The notes: generated from the sequence alone by a model not told the origin. A DNA stretch of 64,000 nt from Bacteroidota bacterium (GCA_023428545.1 JAEYXH010000011.1:62001-126000); one strand, 5' to 3'. Counted from the stretch's first letter, positions 44,998 to 54,518 are shown. Numbers and translations: made by a program.

Positions 44998-45936
44998 ATG
45001 AGATCTTTAAAGGATTATTTGATGATTACCCTTCGGGGGATGGCAATGGGAGCTGCTGATGTGATACCGGGAGTTTCGGGTGGCACCATCGCATTCATTA
45101 CCGGAATTTATGAAGAACTGATCAACTCGATCAAGTCGATAAACCCAGCTTCATTAAAACTTTTGTTACGAGGAAAAATACGTGAGTTCTGGACAGCCAT
45201 CAATGGTAATTTCCTGGTTAGTCTCGTGGCGGGTATCTTTATCAGCATCCTTTCACTGGCCAAATTGATGGAGTACCTTCTGGAAAGCTATCCGGTGCTG
45301 GTGTGGTCCTTTTTCTTTGGACTGATTGTGGCTTCGGCAATCTATGTGGTGAGATATGTCAAGAAATGGAATGCCGGCGTAGTCCTGATTTCAGTTGTGG
45401 GTGCGGTAATCGCCTATGTGATTACAATATTGACACCTGCCGAGGCCAACACGACCTACGGATTTATTTTTCTCTCGGGCGCAATAGCCATATGCGCCAT
45501 GATCCTGCCTGGCATAAGTGGTAGCTTTATTCTTGTGCTGCTTGGGATGTACCGCTTTATCCTGCAGGCAGTCAGTGACTTTAATATTCCGGTTATTCTG
45601 GTTTTTCTTCTGGGTGCCGGTATCAGCATTATCCTTTTTTCAAATTTTCTATCCTGGCTTTTCAAAAAATACCACGACCTGACCATCGGATTATTGGCAG
45701 GTTTTATGGTTGGTTCATTGAATAAGGTTTGGCCCTGGAAACAGGTGGTTGAAACTTTTACCGACCGACATGGGGTGGTCAGACCTTTAATCGAAGAGAA
45801 TGTTCTGCCCGGAACCTATGAGGTCGTCAGCAATAAGCCATCACTTCTGGCAGGTGCTCTAGTTCTGGCCTTGACAGGATTTGTACTTATCTTTGTGATT
45901 GAAGGGTTTACCGGAAACAAAAAGGAAAAGGCATGA
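44998..45936 (+). CDS. DUF368 family membrane protein
   Basis: 312 residues with about eight to nine hydrophobic segments. The N-terminal signature MGAADVIPGVSGGTIAFITGIYEELI is intact, and a second copy-like segment AMILPGISGSFILVLLG near 165 suggests internal duplication, as in DUF368/PopT-type proteins. Members have been linked to undecaprenyl-phosphate flipping (the PopT family), which is a family-level claim. Its stop overlaps the aroE start by four bases (ATGA). Confidence 0.87.
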   Translation: MRSLKDYLMITLRGMAMGAADVIPGVSGGTIAFITGIYEELINSIKSINPASLKLLLRGKIREFWTAINGNFLVSLVAGIFISILSLAKLMEYLLESYPVLVWSFFFGLIVASAIYVVRYVKKWNAGVVLISVVGAVIAYVITILTPAEANTTYGFIFLSGAIAICAMILPGISGSFILVLLGMYRFILQAVSDFNIPVILVFLLGAGISIILFSNFLSWLFKKYHDLTIGLLAGFMVGSLNKVWPWKQVVETFTDRHGVVRPLIEENVLPGTYEVVSNKPSLLAGALVLALTGFVLIFVIEGFTGNKKEKA

Positions 45937-46682
45937 GAACGTATGGTTTGGTTGGTTTTCCTTTAGGGCATTCATTTTCGCGTACCTTTTTTACCGAAAA
46001 ATTTGCCAGAGAGGGCAAGACTGAACAATACCTGAATTTTGAAATTCCCTCCATAGATTTAGTCGAAGAGCTGATTCTCAAGTATACTGACCTGGTTGGC
46101 CTGAATGTGACCATTCCTTATAAAACAGCCATCATTCCATTTTTGGATGAACTCGATGAGGTTGCCTTGAAAATCGGTGCAGTAAACACGGTCCTGATTC
46201 AACGATCTTCAGGATTAAAACCCATCTTGAAAGGTTTTAATACTGACGAGTACGGCTTTGGTTCCAGTTTGAAGCCACTTTTAAAGCCTCATCACCAGAA
46301 AGCGCTTGTATTGGGTACCGGAGGGGCATCGAAGGCAGTAGTATATGCCCTCGGGCAACTGGGGATTGCAAATACGCTGGTTTCACGGAGTGAGGAAAAT
46401 GGCCTGGGCTATGCTGCAATCACGAAAGAAATGATGGAGGAGCATACCGTCCTGATCAATACCACCCCTCTGGGTACTTATCCTGATACCACTGCAAAAC
46501 CAGATATTCCATACCGTTGGATAACTGATCGTCATTTGTTGTATGACCTGGTTTATAATCCTCCCATTACTTCATTCCTTCAGGAAGGCCTGAACCGTCA
46601 CGCGCAGGTTAAAAACGGTCACGAAATGCTGGTTATTCAGGCTTTACGGGCTTATGAGATATGGAATCCTGCAGGTATTTAG
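45933..46682 (+). CDS. aroE: Shikimate dehydrogenase
   Basis: NADPH-dependent reduction of 3-dehydroshikimate in aromatic synthesis. Visible: shikimate-binding serines in GFPLGHSFSRTFF, catalytic Lys in NVTIPYKTAI, catalytic Asp of GFNTDEYGF, NADP loop VLGTGGASKAV and the ending NGHEMLVIQA (Gln of the active site). 249 residues, at the short end for AroE. The gene is coupled to DUF368. Its stop codon TAG shares bases with the TAA stop of the convergent PEP-synthase-like gene. Confidence 0.94.
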   Translation: MRTYGLVGFPLGHSFSRTFFTEKFAREGKTEQYLNFEIPSIDLVEELILKYTDLVGLNVTIPYKTAIIPFLDELDEVALKIGAVNTVLIQRSSGLKPILKGFNTDEYGFGSSLKPLLKPHHQKALVLGTGGASKAVVYALGQLGIANTLVSRSEENGLGYAAITKEMMEEHTVLINTTPLGTYPDTTAKPDIPYRWITDRHLLYDLVYNPPITSFLQEGLNRHAQVKNGHEMLVIQALRAYEIWNPAGI

Positions 46683-49672
46683 TCTTGGTGTTCCTCATTG
46701 AAACGAATTACGGCCTGGCGTTTCCTTCCGTCCATTAATATGGTTAAAGGATTTTCAAAACGTATATGACGGATGTATCCGGTATTTCTTATCAATTCCT
46801 GTTTTTCGAGTATCTCCATGTTGATAAAGGAGTTGTTTGAATTATGCGGTATGCAGAAATAGCCGACATTCATTGAAGTGACGTTGTGAAAGAAATGAGA
46901 ACCCAGTGAACCTTCCAGTGGGAAATTGTGCAATCCAATTTCAACGATGATCCGGGCCCTTGAAATTCCTGCCCAATAGACCGGAATGCCGGTAAAATGA
47001 TCATTAGAACCCCATCTCCCGGGGCCAATCAGCAAATAGTCTTGCTGATGCTCTTCAAAATATTTGTTGTATTCACTAATCTCGTGGGCGATCTCTTTGG
47101 TAATCATATTGCTGAATTGGTGGGGTTCAACGTAGATAACATCCCTGATGTTGTCAATCTTTCCATTGCCCATCCCTCTTTCAGCGTACATGATCATTTT
47201 ATCCCTGTCGAGGTGTTCCGCCTCGATCGATACCTCTTCCTCAGCCCTGATCAAAGGTTTAATCTGTAAAAGATAAAAGGTGGGTAGTCCGTTGGCTCCA
47301 GGCTTCAAATCGATCGAGTATTCCATTTCAACCGGTGTTCCCATGGCTTCCCTGAACAACCTCAGCAATAACTGAAGTGTTTCTGCCAGTGGTATGGCAT
47401 TGTATTTTAATATGTTGCTGAAATCAACCACGCGTGAACCAGGCATGGGCATTCCAGGTACCAGTTCCTCATTTTCCATATGGTAGGTCGATACACACAT
47501 TTCCAGCGTGCCATCACCTTCTGCCTCCTTGACCCGATAGCGTTTTACCGCAGCCAGCTCACCTTCCTGCACCAAATCAAAGGTTGTCCGTGTCATGTCG
47601 ATCGCATAGAAATGGCGTTGCGACTCCCTTATCTGGGCCGAAAGTGAGGTGTTGTTCAGGGCAGGGTATTTTGGGCAGAAACGATAAGCATTCTCTCCTC
47701 CGGCCACGTACATTCCCAGTCCGACTGCCGTTACTGAAAAGCCATCCTCTGGTTCCATATAAGCGACGGGGTAATAGTTGTATGATTGGGCTATCCCCGA
47801 TATATGGGGATAAAAGCGTGTGTTGTACTCATGGCCAACGACCTCCTGAATGATAACAGCCATTTTCTCTTCCTCAATTTTGTAGTCGATTGCATCGAAG
47901 TACATTTGGGAAGACTCGGTAAAGATACTTACATAGACCAGTTTGATCGCTGTGACGAGTTGCTCGAATCTTACATTGATGTCGGGATGGTTGTTGGGTA
48001 TCAGAAAGGTTGAATATACCCCCGAAAATGGCCGGAGCAATGAGTCCTCAAAAAGTCCGGATGAACGGATGGCAAGAGGCATTTTCATTAACTGGAGGTA
48101 CTCCATCAGGCGCTGGTTTATGTCCTCGTCGAACCACGCCTCGAGAAACTGGTTTCGGATATTCTCGTAATCGTAGGTGCTGTATATTGTCTCATACAGG
48201 TTGTTGGATTCAATAAAACGGTCAAATTCATTTGATCCCAGGATCGTGGTGGCAGGAATGCGGATTGACATGCCGGGAATGATACGCGAGAAGTCGATGT
48301 TCTCAATAAAGTTTGACATAAATGCCATGCCGCGTCCCTTTCCTCCGAGGGAACCTTTTCCAATGCGCATTACAAACCGGTTGGAAGAAACCAGTCCGGG
48401 ATCAAATTTGATGATTCTTCCCTGCAATTTCTTGAGTCGTACTTCCCTGAATACATCAAGGCAGAACTGCCGCAAGTCATCAGGGCTTCCAAAATCTTCT
48501 GTTTGGTAAGGTTTCAATCGTTCTGCCATGTTGATCTCACCTCTTGCCATAAGCCAGGTGCTGAATGAGTTCCGTCGGCCGTGATAGTCGAGTACGGAAT
48601 CAGGTATTATCCTGAACATTTCCTCGAATTCCTGCAGGTTTCGGGCTTCCATAAGGGGAGTTCCGTCAATGTCTTTAAAGACGAAATTTCCAAAACCCAG
48701 TCGGCGATAAAGAAAATTCAGGATGTCCATGGCCAGGCTATCCGAATTTTTGTCGATAAAGTCGGCACCCACATCATGGGCCCTTTCTGCATTGCTGATG
48801 TCATGTGATTGAAGTAACAATGGAATGGGAAAATGCATGACCTTGTTGACATATTTCAAAAGGTCAACACCGGCATTTTCATCTGAGACATTGTTCTTTT
48901 CAAATTTCACATCAGAAATCACGCACAGGATATAATCTCTATAGTTCCTGATTACCTCAACCGCCTCCTCATAGGTGCTCACAAGGATTACCTTAGGGCG
49001 GGCCCGCATTTTAAGGATCTTGTTTAACTCTTCCGCGGAGTCATCTTCCACCAGATTTTGTGTCTGGGTCATGATGGTTGCATATAACATGGGAAGATAC
49101 CTCGAGTAGTATTGGATGCTGTCCTCGACCAGGAGAACGACCCTGACATTCCCCAGACGCGTGTCAGGTTCCAGGTTTTTCTTATCCTCGATGTACTTAA
49201 TCATTGCCAGGAAGACATTGGAATTTCCGTTCCAGACAAATGTCCTGTCAAAAAAATCCAGTTTGTTGCCCTCTTTCTGGAAATATTTCAGGTCGGCATT
49301 GTTGTTTGCCAGTAATAAAATGGGAATGTTTGGTTTATTGTTATGGATTGATTGTGCCGTTTTCAGGGGCGTTTCCTTGTCGAGGCCCGCCATGATAATG
49401 ACAATGTCGAATGTGTGATTGACCAGGACCTGAAGGGCTTCCTCCATGGTGCTTACACTGGTGAATCGCGGGGCTGCGTAGAGGTTTAGCTGTAAATATT
49501 CCCCAAATATCTTATCGAAGATCTGACCTTCCTTGACAATGGAATAGGAGTCGTAAATGGTGGCAATGAGCAGAACCTCCTTTACTTTATAAGGCATGAG
49601 TTCGTGAAAGATGTCACGGTCAGTTTTTCTCTTTTTAAATATGTCGGAGAGATGGATATCCTCGATGTTCAT
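46679..49672 (-). CDS. PEP/pyruvate-binding (PPDK_N) protein with two receiver-like domains
   Basis: A 997-residue protein. Residues about 30-170 form a degenerate receiver-like domain without the acidic pair. Residues about 176-330 form a second one with the full set: Glu183-Asp184 (LVEDS), Asp254 (ISDVKF), Ser289 (LLQSHD) and Lys308 (FIDKNS), so phosphorylation is possible. About 430-800 is the PPDK_N ATP-grasp domain of PEP synthase: GKGSLGGKGRGMAFM, AIRSSGLFEDSLLRPFSGVYST and FYLLQIKPL. The His-phosphotransfer and PEP-binding barrel domains of PpsA are missing, so it is not a complete PEP synthase. The role is unknown; a phosphotransfer or regulatory enzyme is a reasonable inference. Similar large proteins occur in Bacteroidota. 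Convergent with aroE, stops overlapping. Confidence 0.8.
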   Translation of the reverse strand: MNIEDIHLSDIFKKRKTDRDIFHELMPYKVKEVLLIATIYDSYSIVKEGQIFDKIFGEYLQLNLYAAPRFTSVSTMEEALQVLVNHTFDIVIIMAGLDKETPLKTAQSIHNNKPNIPILLLANNNADLKYFQKEGNKLDFFDRTFVWNGNSNVFLAMIKYIEDKKNLEPDTRLGNVRVVLLVEDSIQYYSRYLPMLYATIMTQTQNLVEDDSAEELNKILKMRARPKVILVSTYEEAVEVIRNYRDYILCVISDVKFEKNNVSDENAGVDLLKYVNKVMHFPIPLLLQSHDISNAERAHDVGADFIDKNSDSLAMDILNFLYRRLGFGNFVFKDIDGTPLMEARNLQEFEEMFRIIPDSVLDYHGRRNSFSTWLMARGEINMAERLKPYQTEDFGSPDDLRQFCLDVFREVRLKKLQGRIIKFDPGLVSSNRFVMRIGKGSLGGKGRGMAFMSNFIENIDFSRIIPGMSIRIPATTILGSNEFDRFIESNNLYETIYSTYDYENIRNQFLEAWFDEDINQRLMEYLQLMKMPLAIRSSGLFEDSLLRPFSGVYSTFLIPNNHPDINVRFEQLVTAIKLVYVSIFTESSQMYFDAIDYKIEEEKMAVIIQEVVGHEYNTRFYPHISGIAQSYNYYPVAYMEPEDGFSVTAVGLGMYVAGGENAYRFCPKYPALNNTSLSAQIRESQRHFYAIDMTRTTFDLVQEGELAAVKRYRVKEAEGDGTLEMCVSTYHMENEELVPGMPMPGSRVVDFSNILKYNAIPLAETLQLLLRLFREAMGTPVEMEYSIDLKPGANGLPTFYLLQIKPLIRAEEEVSIEAEHLDRDKMIMYAERGMGNGKIDNIRDVIYVEPHQFSNMITKEIAHEISEYNKYFEEHQQDYLLIGPGRWGSNDHFTGIPVYWAGISRARIIVEIGLHNFPLEGSLGSHFFHNVTSMNVGYFCIPHNSNNSFINMEILEKQELIRNTGYIRHIRFENPLTILMDGRKRQAVIRFNEEHQD

Positions 49673-49792
49673 GGCATAAATATTTTGTTGAAAATTAGCT
49701 TTTTTTCAGGCTTTCCGGTTTTTTACAGGCCTTTTTTTCACCCTGATTAATCGTGGTGAACCAGTTAATGCGATAATTTGTCCTTTTCTAAA

Positions 49793-49830
49793 AAGAAAAA
49801 GGCTGTCCCGGGAACCGAAACAGCCTTCTC
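49793..49830 (-). terminator. Terminator after korAB
   Basis: On the minus strand AAGGCTGT (49820-49827) and ACAGCCTT (49799-49806) pair and are followed by TTTCTTTTT. It lies 20 bases beyond the korB stop. Confidence 0.75.
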
Positions 49831-49846
49831 TATGAATATAGTTTTA

Positions 49847-50908
49847 CTATATGCGCTTTTTACACAGTTCACCATCAAAATTTCCACTCCCGTTTCCTTC
49901 CACTACCCAGGTATTTCCCGAATGGAGCATGCCATCCACATCTTTGATGCGGCTTGATTGTTTTACTGCATCGATTTGTTTTACCATCTCCTGGTCATAA
50001 ACAGGGGCTACCACATCGCGGATAACACCGAATACAACCGGGAAATCGGGTAAATGCATGTTCACCAAAGCCAGATGCAGTGATGGGTCGGGGTCATGGG
50101 CATCATGGACCAAAATGTCATCCAGGGTAATGCCGTTTTCTCCGATAGTCACCACTTTCAGTTTTCCTTTCACCGACATGAGGCCTTTGTTTTGGTCGTT
50201 GCCAAAAATCATGGGTTCACCATGGCGCAGGACGAGTTGCCGTTCGAGCTTGTGTTCCGAGTCAGTGATTTGGTTATGAACCCCATCGTTGAAGATAACA
50301 CAGTTCTGAAGTACCTCCACTACGGATGTTCCCTCATGTTTGGCAGCCTCCATAAATACTTCCTGGCTAAGTTTCAGGTTGGTGTCGATGGTTCGGGCAA
50401 AAAAGTTTCCCCGTGCCCCTATCACCAGCTGTCCTGGAACAAAAGGCTCCTCGATGGTGCCAAAGGGGGAGGTTTTTGTCTTGAATCCCCTGTCGGTTGT
50501 TGGAGAATACTGACCCTTGGTCAGTCCATATATTTTATTGTTGAACAGGATGACATTCAAATCAATGTTCCTTCTGATCAGGTGGATAAAATGGTTTCCC
50601 CCGATAGCCATGCCATCGCCATCACCCGTAATTACCCATACATTCAGGCTTGGATTGGCACACTTTACCCCACTTGCGATAGCTGTTGCCCTACCGTGTA
50701 TGGTATGGAAGCCATAGGTGCTCATGTAGTAAGGGAATCTCGAGGAACAACCGATTCCCGAAATTACGGCATACTGTTCATGAGTTACATTCATTTCGGC
50801 CATGGTTCTCTGCACTGCATTCATAATGGCATAGTCACCACAGCCCGGACACCAGCGAACCTCATTTTCGCTTTTAAAGTCCTTGACGGTATATTTTATT
50901 TCATTCAT
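49847..50908 (-). CDS. korB: 2-oxoacid:ferredoxin oxidoreductase beta subunit (KorB-like)
   Basis: TPP-binding subunit of 353 residues. The Fe-S cysteines are visible as CPGCGDY near residue 20, the Cys of SGIGCSSRFPYY and the Cys of LQNCVIFNDG, as in KorB/PorB enzymes. The TPP motif is GDGDGMAIGGNHFIHL followed by NNKIYGLTKGQYSPT. It transfers electrons to ferredoxin from 2-oxoglutarate or another 2-oxoacid (2-oxoisovalerate is possible). korA begins upstream with two bases between the stop and this start. Confidence 0.92.
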   Translation of the reverse strand: MNEIKYTVKDFKSENEVRWCPGCGDYAIMNAVQRTMAEMNVTHEQYAVISGIGCSSRFPYYMSTYGFHTIHGRATAIASGVKCANPSLNVWVITGDGDGMAIGGNHFIHLIRRNIDLNVILFNNKIYGLTKGQYSPTTDRGFKTKTSPFGTIEEPFVPGQLVIGARGNFFARTIDTNLKLSQEVFMEAAKHEGTSVVEVLQNCVIFNDGVHNQITDSEHKLERQLVLRHGEPMIFGNDQNKGLMSVKGKLKVVTIGENGITLDDILVHDAHDPDPSLHLALVNMHLPDFPVVFGVIRDVVAPVYDQEMVKQIDAVKQSSRIKDVDGMLHSGNTWVVEGNGSGNFDGELCKKRI

Positions 50909-50910
50909 GA

Positions 50911-52749
50911 TTATTCCTCCAGAAGTTTAGTTACGGCACTTTTCAACTCTTTGACTGTGAATGGGAGACCTTGTACCTTGTTGTATTGATGGTAAGTAAA
51001 TCCAGGTTCCTTGTCGCGCAGGTAACTGGCAAACTGTCCCAAATTCAGTTCACAGACAATTATCTTTTTGAAACGGCTGAACACTTCCCTGACATTTGAC
51101 GGGAGCGGCATGATGTAGTTAAAGTGGGCCAGGCTCACATTCTTGCCTTCCAGCCTCAGTTCCCTGAGTGCACTTAGCAAGTGACCGTATGTTCCGCCCC
51201 AGCCGACTAGCAAAACATCACCGCTGTCGTCACCGCAAACTTCCAGTTCCGGGATCATTGATACCACCCTGTCAACCTTTGCCTTGCGGATTTCTGTGTT
51301 TTTCTGGTGGTTTTCTGGGTCGTGGCTGACAGTCCCGGCAACATTCTTTTCCAATCCACCAATTCGGTGCTGGAATCCTGCCATTCCGGGGAAAGCCCAT
51401 TCTCTGGCCAATGTTTCCTCATCCCTGCGATAAGGTTTGAAAGTACTGGCATCTTTTGCAAACCGTGGCTTAATTTCAGGAAGTTCCTCCATGGAAGGAA
51501 GTTTCCAGGGTTCGCTGCCGTTCCCAAGGAAGCCATCAGTCAGGAGAACCACGGGAACCATTCTTTCCAAAGCGATTTTTGCTGCCTTGAATGCATACCA
51601 GAAACAATCGGATGGAGTGCTTGCAGCCAGAATAACAACAGGACTTTCTCCGTTTCGTCCGTACAGGGCCTGAAGAAGATCAGACTGTTCCGTTTTTGTT
51701 GGGAGCCCGGTTGATGGACCGCCCCTCTGCACATTAACAATGACCAGGGGAAGTTCAGCCATGACTGCAAGCCCGATTGCTTCAGACTTAAGGGCAAAAC
51801 CAGGCCCTGACGTCGTTGTCACGGCAAGATCTCCGGCAAATGCGGCTCCAATGGCTGTAGCGATCCCTGCAATTTCATCCTCGGCCTGGAATGACTTGAC
51901 TCCCAAATCTTTCCGTTCGGCCAAAGTTTGTAATATTTCCGTGGCCGGGGTGATGGGATACGAGCCGACAAACAATTCGAGTCCAGCCTTCTCTGCAGCG
52001 GCAATCAAACCCCAACCTGTTGCCTGGTTCCCGTTGATGTTTCGGTAAACTCCCGGTTCAATCGCTGCCGGATTTACCATGTATTGCGGTGTGGTATGCT
52101 GCAGGTTACTTCCGTAGTTGAACCCAGCATGCAATACCCTGAGATTTGACTCGACAACCAATGGTTTCTTCGCAAACTTGGTCTTCAGGTACTCCTCGAT
52201 GTAATCGAGCGGCCGGTTAAAGATCCAGCACACGAGACCAAGAGCCAACATGTTTTTACTGCGTAGGATACTCTTGTTATCCAATCCGAGATCACGAAGA
52301 CTTTCCTGGGTCAATGTCGTGATCGGTACCGGTATTTTATTGTAATCAAGTAGGTTACATTCGGTAAACGGATCGTCTGTGACTAACCCTGCCTTCTTGA
52401 AATTCTTGTCATTAAAGGCATCACTGTCAAAGATGATCATTCCGCCCGGATTCATAAACTTCGCGTTGGCTTTTACTGCTGCCGGGTTCATGGCCACAAG
52501 AACATGGGCGAAATCACCAGGCGTATGAATAGCCTTTCTTCCAAATTGGACCTGAAACCCTGATACACCCCCGACGGTACCCTGCGGTGCCCGTATTTCA
52601 GAGGGATAATCGGGGAAAGTACTGATATCATTACCAAGAAGAGCTGATGCGTCGGAAAATAAAGTCCCTGTCAACTGCATACCATCTCCTGAATCACCCG
52701 AAAACCTGATCGCCACTTCATCAAGTTCTATAACTTTTGCTTCCTTCAT
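50911..52749 (-). CDS. korA: 2-oxoacid:ferredoxin oxidoreductase gamma-alpha fusion (KorA-like)
   Basis: 612 residues. The N-terminal gamma domain (about 1-185) starts with IRFSGDSGDGMQLTG and the FPDYPSEIRAPQGTVGG motif; the alpha domain (about 210-612) has SYPITPATEILQTLA, EDEIAGIATAIGAAFAGD, TTTSGPGFALKSEAIGLA and QRGGPSTGLPTKTEQSDL. This is the two-subunit form common in Bacteroidota and archaea. Together with KorB it oxidises a 2-oxoacid and makes low-potential reduced ferredoxin for anaerobic growth. The upstream gap to the divergent carbonic anhydrase holds a TATTTTTG box. Confidence 0.93.
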   Translation of the reverse strand: MKEAKVIELDEVAIRFSGDSGDGMQLTGTLFSDASALLGNDISTFPDYPSEIRAPQGTVGGVSGFQVQFGRKAIHTPGDFAHVLVAMNPAAVKANAKFMNPGGMIIFDSDAFNDKNFKKAGLVTDDPFTECNLLDYNKIPVPITTLTQESLRDLGLDNKSILRSKNMLALGLVCWIFNRPLDYIEEYLKTKFAKKPLVVESNLRVLHAGFNYGSNLQHTTPQYMVNPAAIEPGVYRNINGNQATGWGLIAAAEKAGLELFVGSYPITPATEILQTLAERKDLGVKSFQAEDEIAGIATAIGAAFAGDLAVTTTSGPGFALKSEAIGLAVMAELPLVIVNVQRGGPSTGLPTKTEQSDLLQALYGRNGESPVVILAASTPSDCFWYAFKAAKIALERMVPVVLLTDGFLGNGSEPWKLPSMEELPEIKPRFAKDASTFKPYRRDEETLAREWAFPGMAGFQHRIGGLEKNVAGTVSHDPENHQKNTEIRKAKVDRVVSMIPELEVCGDDSGDVLLVGWGGTYGHLLSALRELRLEGKNVSLAHFNYIMPLPSNVREVFSRFKKIIVCELNLGQFASYLRDKEPGFTYHQYNKVQGLPFTVKELKSAVTKLLEE

Positions 52750-52849
52750 GGAGTAATAGTTTGTTTTAAATGTATTTTCTTTTAGGATTTGATTAAAATA
52801 CCTTATCCCGGCAGGACGGATTTATGTAAATACGGATGTCGGGTACTCG

Positions 52850-52857
52850 CAAAAATA
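52850..52857 (-). promoter_or_regulatory. -7 box (TATTTTTG) before korA
   Basis: Minus-strand TATTTTTG, a perfect TAnnTTTG match, about 100 bases before the korA ATG. An imperfect palindrome CCCGGCA...TGTCGGG with ATTTATGTAAAT at its centre (52808-52842) lies in between, a possible operator. Confidence 0.4.
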
Positions 52858-52909
52858 ACCAATATTTAACACCTCGAAAATGACCGGGGAATTTCTTTAC
52901 CGCTTTTCC

Positions 52910-52917
52910 TATCTTTG
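52910..52917 (+). promoter_or_regulatory. -7 box (TATCTTTG) of the gamma-carbonic anhydrase gene
   Basis: Perfect TAnnTTTG box 25 bases before the ATG at 52943. The frame is open from 52880, upstream of the box, so the box decides the start. Confidence 0.5.
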
Positions 52918-52942
52918 CCATAATTTAAAACTATTACAGATA

Positions 52943-53458
52943 ATGGCACTCATTAAATCACTGAACGGAAAGACACCCATAATTGGAAAAAACTGTTTTC
53001 TGGCCGAAACCGCAGTCATTATTGGTGACGTTGAAATCGGCGATAACTGCAGTATATGGTACAATGCTGTGATCAGGGGTGATGTACATTCCATCAGGAT
53101 AGGTCATGATACAAATATCCAGGATGGTGCCGTCATTCATGCTACCTACCAGAAATCACCCACCAACATTGGCAATCACGTTACCATTGCGCATAACGTG
53201 ACGGTTCATGGCTGTACTCTTCAGGATAACGTAATGATCGGAATCAATGCCGTGGTGCTCGATGATGCGGTTGTGGAAAGCAATTCCCTGGTAGCTGCCG
53301 GTTCGGTAGTTACAAAAGGTACACGGGTGGAGTCAGGTACTGTCTATGCCGGAGTTCCCGCAAAAAAGGTAAAAGACATCGGTCCCGAATTACTGGAGGG
53401 AGAAATCAATCGCATTTCAAAGGCATACATAAAATATGCATCCTGGTATAAGGAATAA
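52943..53458 (+). CDS. Gamma-class carbonic anhydrase-like protein
   Basis: 171 residues, starting MALIKSLNGKTPIIGKN. Left-handed beta-helix hexapeptide repeats run through most of the chain (IGDVEIGDNCSIWYNAVIRGD, IGNHVTIAHNVTVHGC, IGINAVVLDDAVVES). The three zinc histidines are visible: one in DGAVIHATY and two in AHNVTVHGC. Similar proteins act as carbonic anhydrases or as metal-binding LbH proteins (YrdA/PaaY type) with no proven activity. Divergent from korAB, which links it loosely to CO2-producing decarboxylation. Confidence 0.9.
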   Translation: MALIKSLNGKTPIIGKNCFLAETAVIIGDVEIGDNCSIWYNAVIRGDVHSIRIGHDTNIQDGAVIHATYQKSPTNIGNHVTIAHNVTVHGCTLQDNVMIGINAVVLDDAVVESNSLVAAGSVVTKGTRVESGTVYAGVPAKKVKDIGPELLEGEINRISKAYIKYASWYKE

Positions 53459-53618
53459 TCTTTGGGGATGTGTTTTGACTGATACATACCTGGTCAAAGG
53501 ATGTAATTGGCCATTATTTGCCTGTGCCAATGTAAAAATTGGCTAAATTCGCATCTGCATCCAAGATAACATGATCCTTGAGATATCTTAAAACATCACA
53601 ATAAAATACTGAATTTCA

Positions 53619-54518
53619 ATGAAACCTACATTAGTGATACTTGCTGCCGGAATGGGCAGCCGATACGGTGGGCTGAAGCAGCTTGATGAATTGGGGCCAA
53701 ATGGTGAAGCCATCATCGATTATTCCTTATATGATGCCATCCGGGCTGGTTTTGGCAAAGTGGTATTTATTATCCGGACTGATTTTGCTGAGGAATTCAA
53801 GGCTCGTTTCGAGCCAAGGCTAAAAGGAAGAATCCAAACCGAGTATGTCTACCAGTCGCTTGATAAGATCCCTGCCGGATTTACGCTCAATCCTGAACGT
53901 GAAAAGCCATGGGGCACTGCCCATGCGGTGATGATGGCATCAGGGGTTGTCAATGAACCTATGGCAGTGATCAATGCCGATGATTTTTATGGACGGGAGT
54001 CATACCAGGTAATGGCTGATTTTCTTAACTCCTCCGATGATCCATCAGAATATTCCATGATCGGTTACCGTGTGGCCAACACGCTGTCACCTTTTGGTAC
54101 CGTTTCAAGAGGGGTATGTATGACTGATGAAAATGGTTATCTAACTTCGGTTGTGGAAAGGACAAAAATCCAGAGGGATGCTGATGGCATTCATTACTAT
54201 GAGCCTGAAGGACGGTTCCCGCTTGCTGAAAATACACCTGTATCCATGAATTTCTGGGGTCTTAAACCAAATGTTTTCAATTATCTGAATGATGGTTTTA
54301 GCAGGTTTCTGGAGGAAAGAGGTCATGAACTGAAATCAGAATATTTCATTCCATTGCTGATCAACGAGAATATCCTGTCGGGCAAAATCGCAACAAAAGT
54401 ACTGGCTTGTGATGCTCCCTGGTTTGGGGTAACTTACCGGGAAGACAAACCCGATGCCCAGGCCCAAATACTTTCTTTGATTGAAAGTGGCGTATATCCC
54501 CGGAAATTGTGGGAATAG
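53619..54518 (+). CDS. Sugar-1-phosphate nucleotidyltransferase (NTP transferase)
   Basis: A 299-residue nucleotidyltransferase with the Rossmann-like signature LVILAAGMGSRYGGLKQL at the N-terminus (G-x-G-x-R and K), INADDFYG near 110 and a MNFWGLKPNVF strand near 212. It lacks the left-handed helix tail of GlmU, so it is of the RfbA/GalF type. Fifty-five bases separate its stop from the kinase start that follows, suggesting a two-step kinase plus pyrophosphorylase route that activates a free sugar. The sugar is unknown. Confidence 0.83.
   Translation: MKPTLVILAAGMGSRYGGLKQLDELGPNGEAIIDYSLYDAIRAGFGKVVFIIRTDFAEEFKARFEPRLKGRIQTEYVYQSLDKIPAGFTLNPEREKPWGTAHAVMMASGVVNEPMAVINADDFYGRESYQVMADFLNSSDDPSEYSMIGYRVANTLSPFGTVSRGVCMTDENGYLTSVVERTKIQRDADGIHYYEPEGRFPLAENTPVSMNFWGLKPNVFNYLNDGFSRFLEERGHELKSEYFIPLLINENILSGKIATKVLACDAPWFGVTYREDKPDAQAQILSLIESGVYPRKLWE

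Noticed and set aside
46679..49672. Complete phosphoenolpyruvate synthase (ppsA)
   Set aside because: Only the ATP-grasp part is recognisable; the His-domain signature and the PEP-binding barrel are not found in its 997 residues.
50096..50989. 297-codon ORF on the plus strand
   Set aside because: It lies wholly opposite korB and the start of korA, which have full family motifs; its translation has no recognisable domain and mixed composition.
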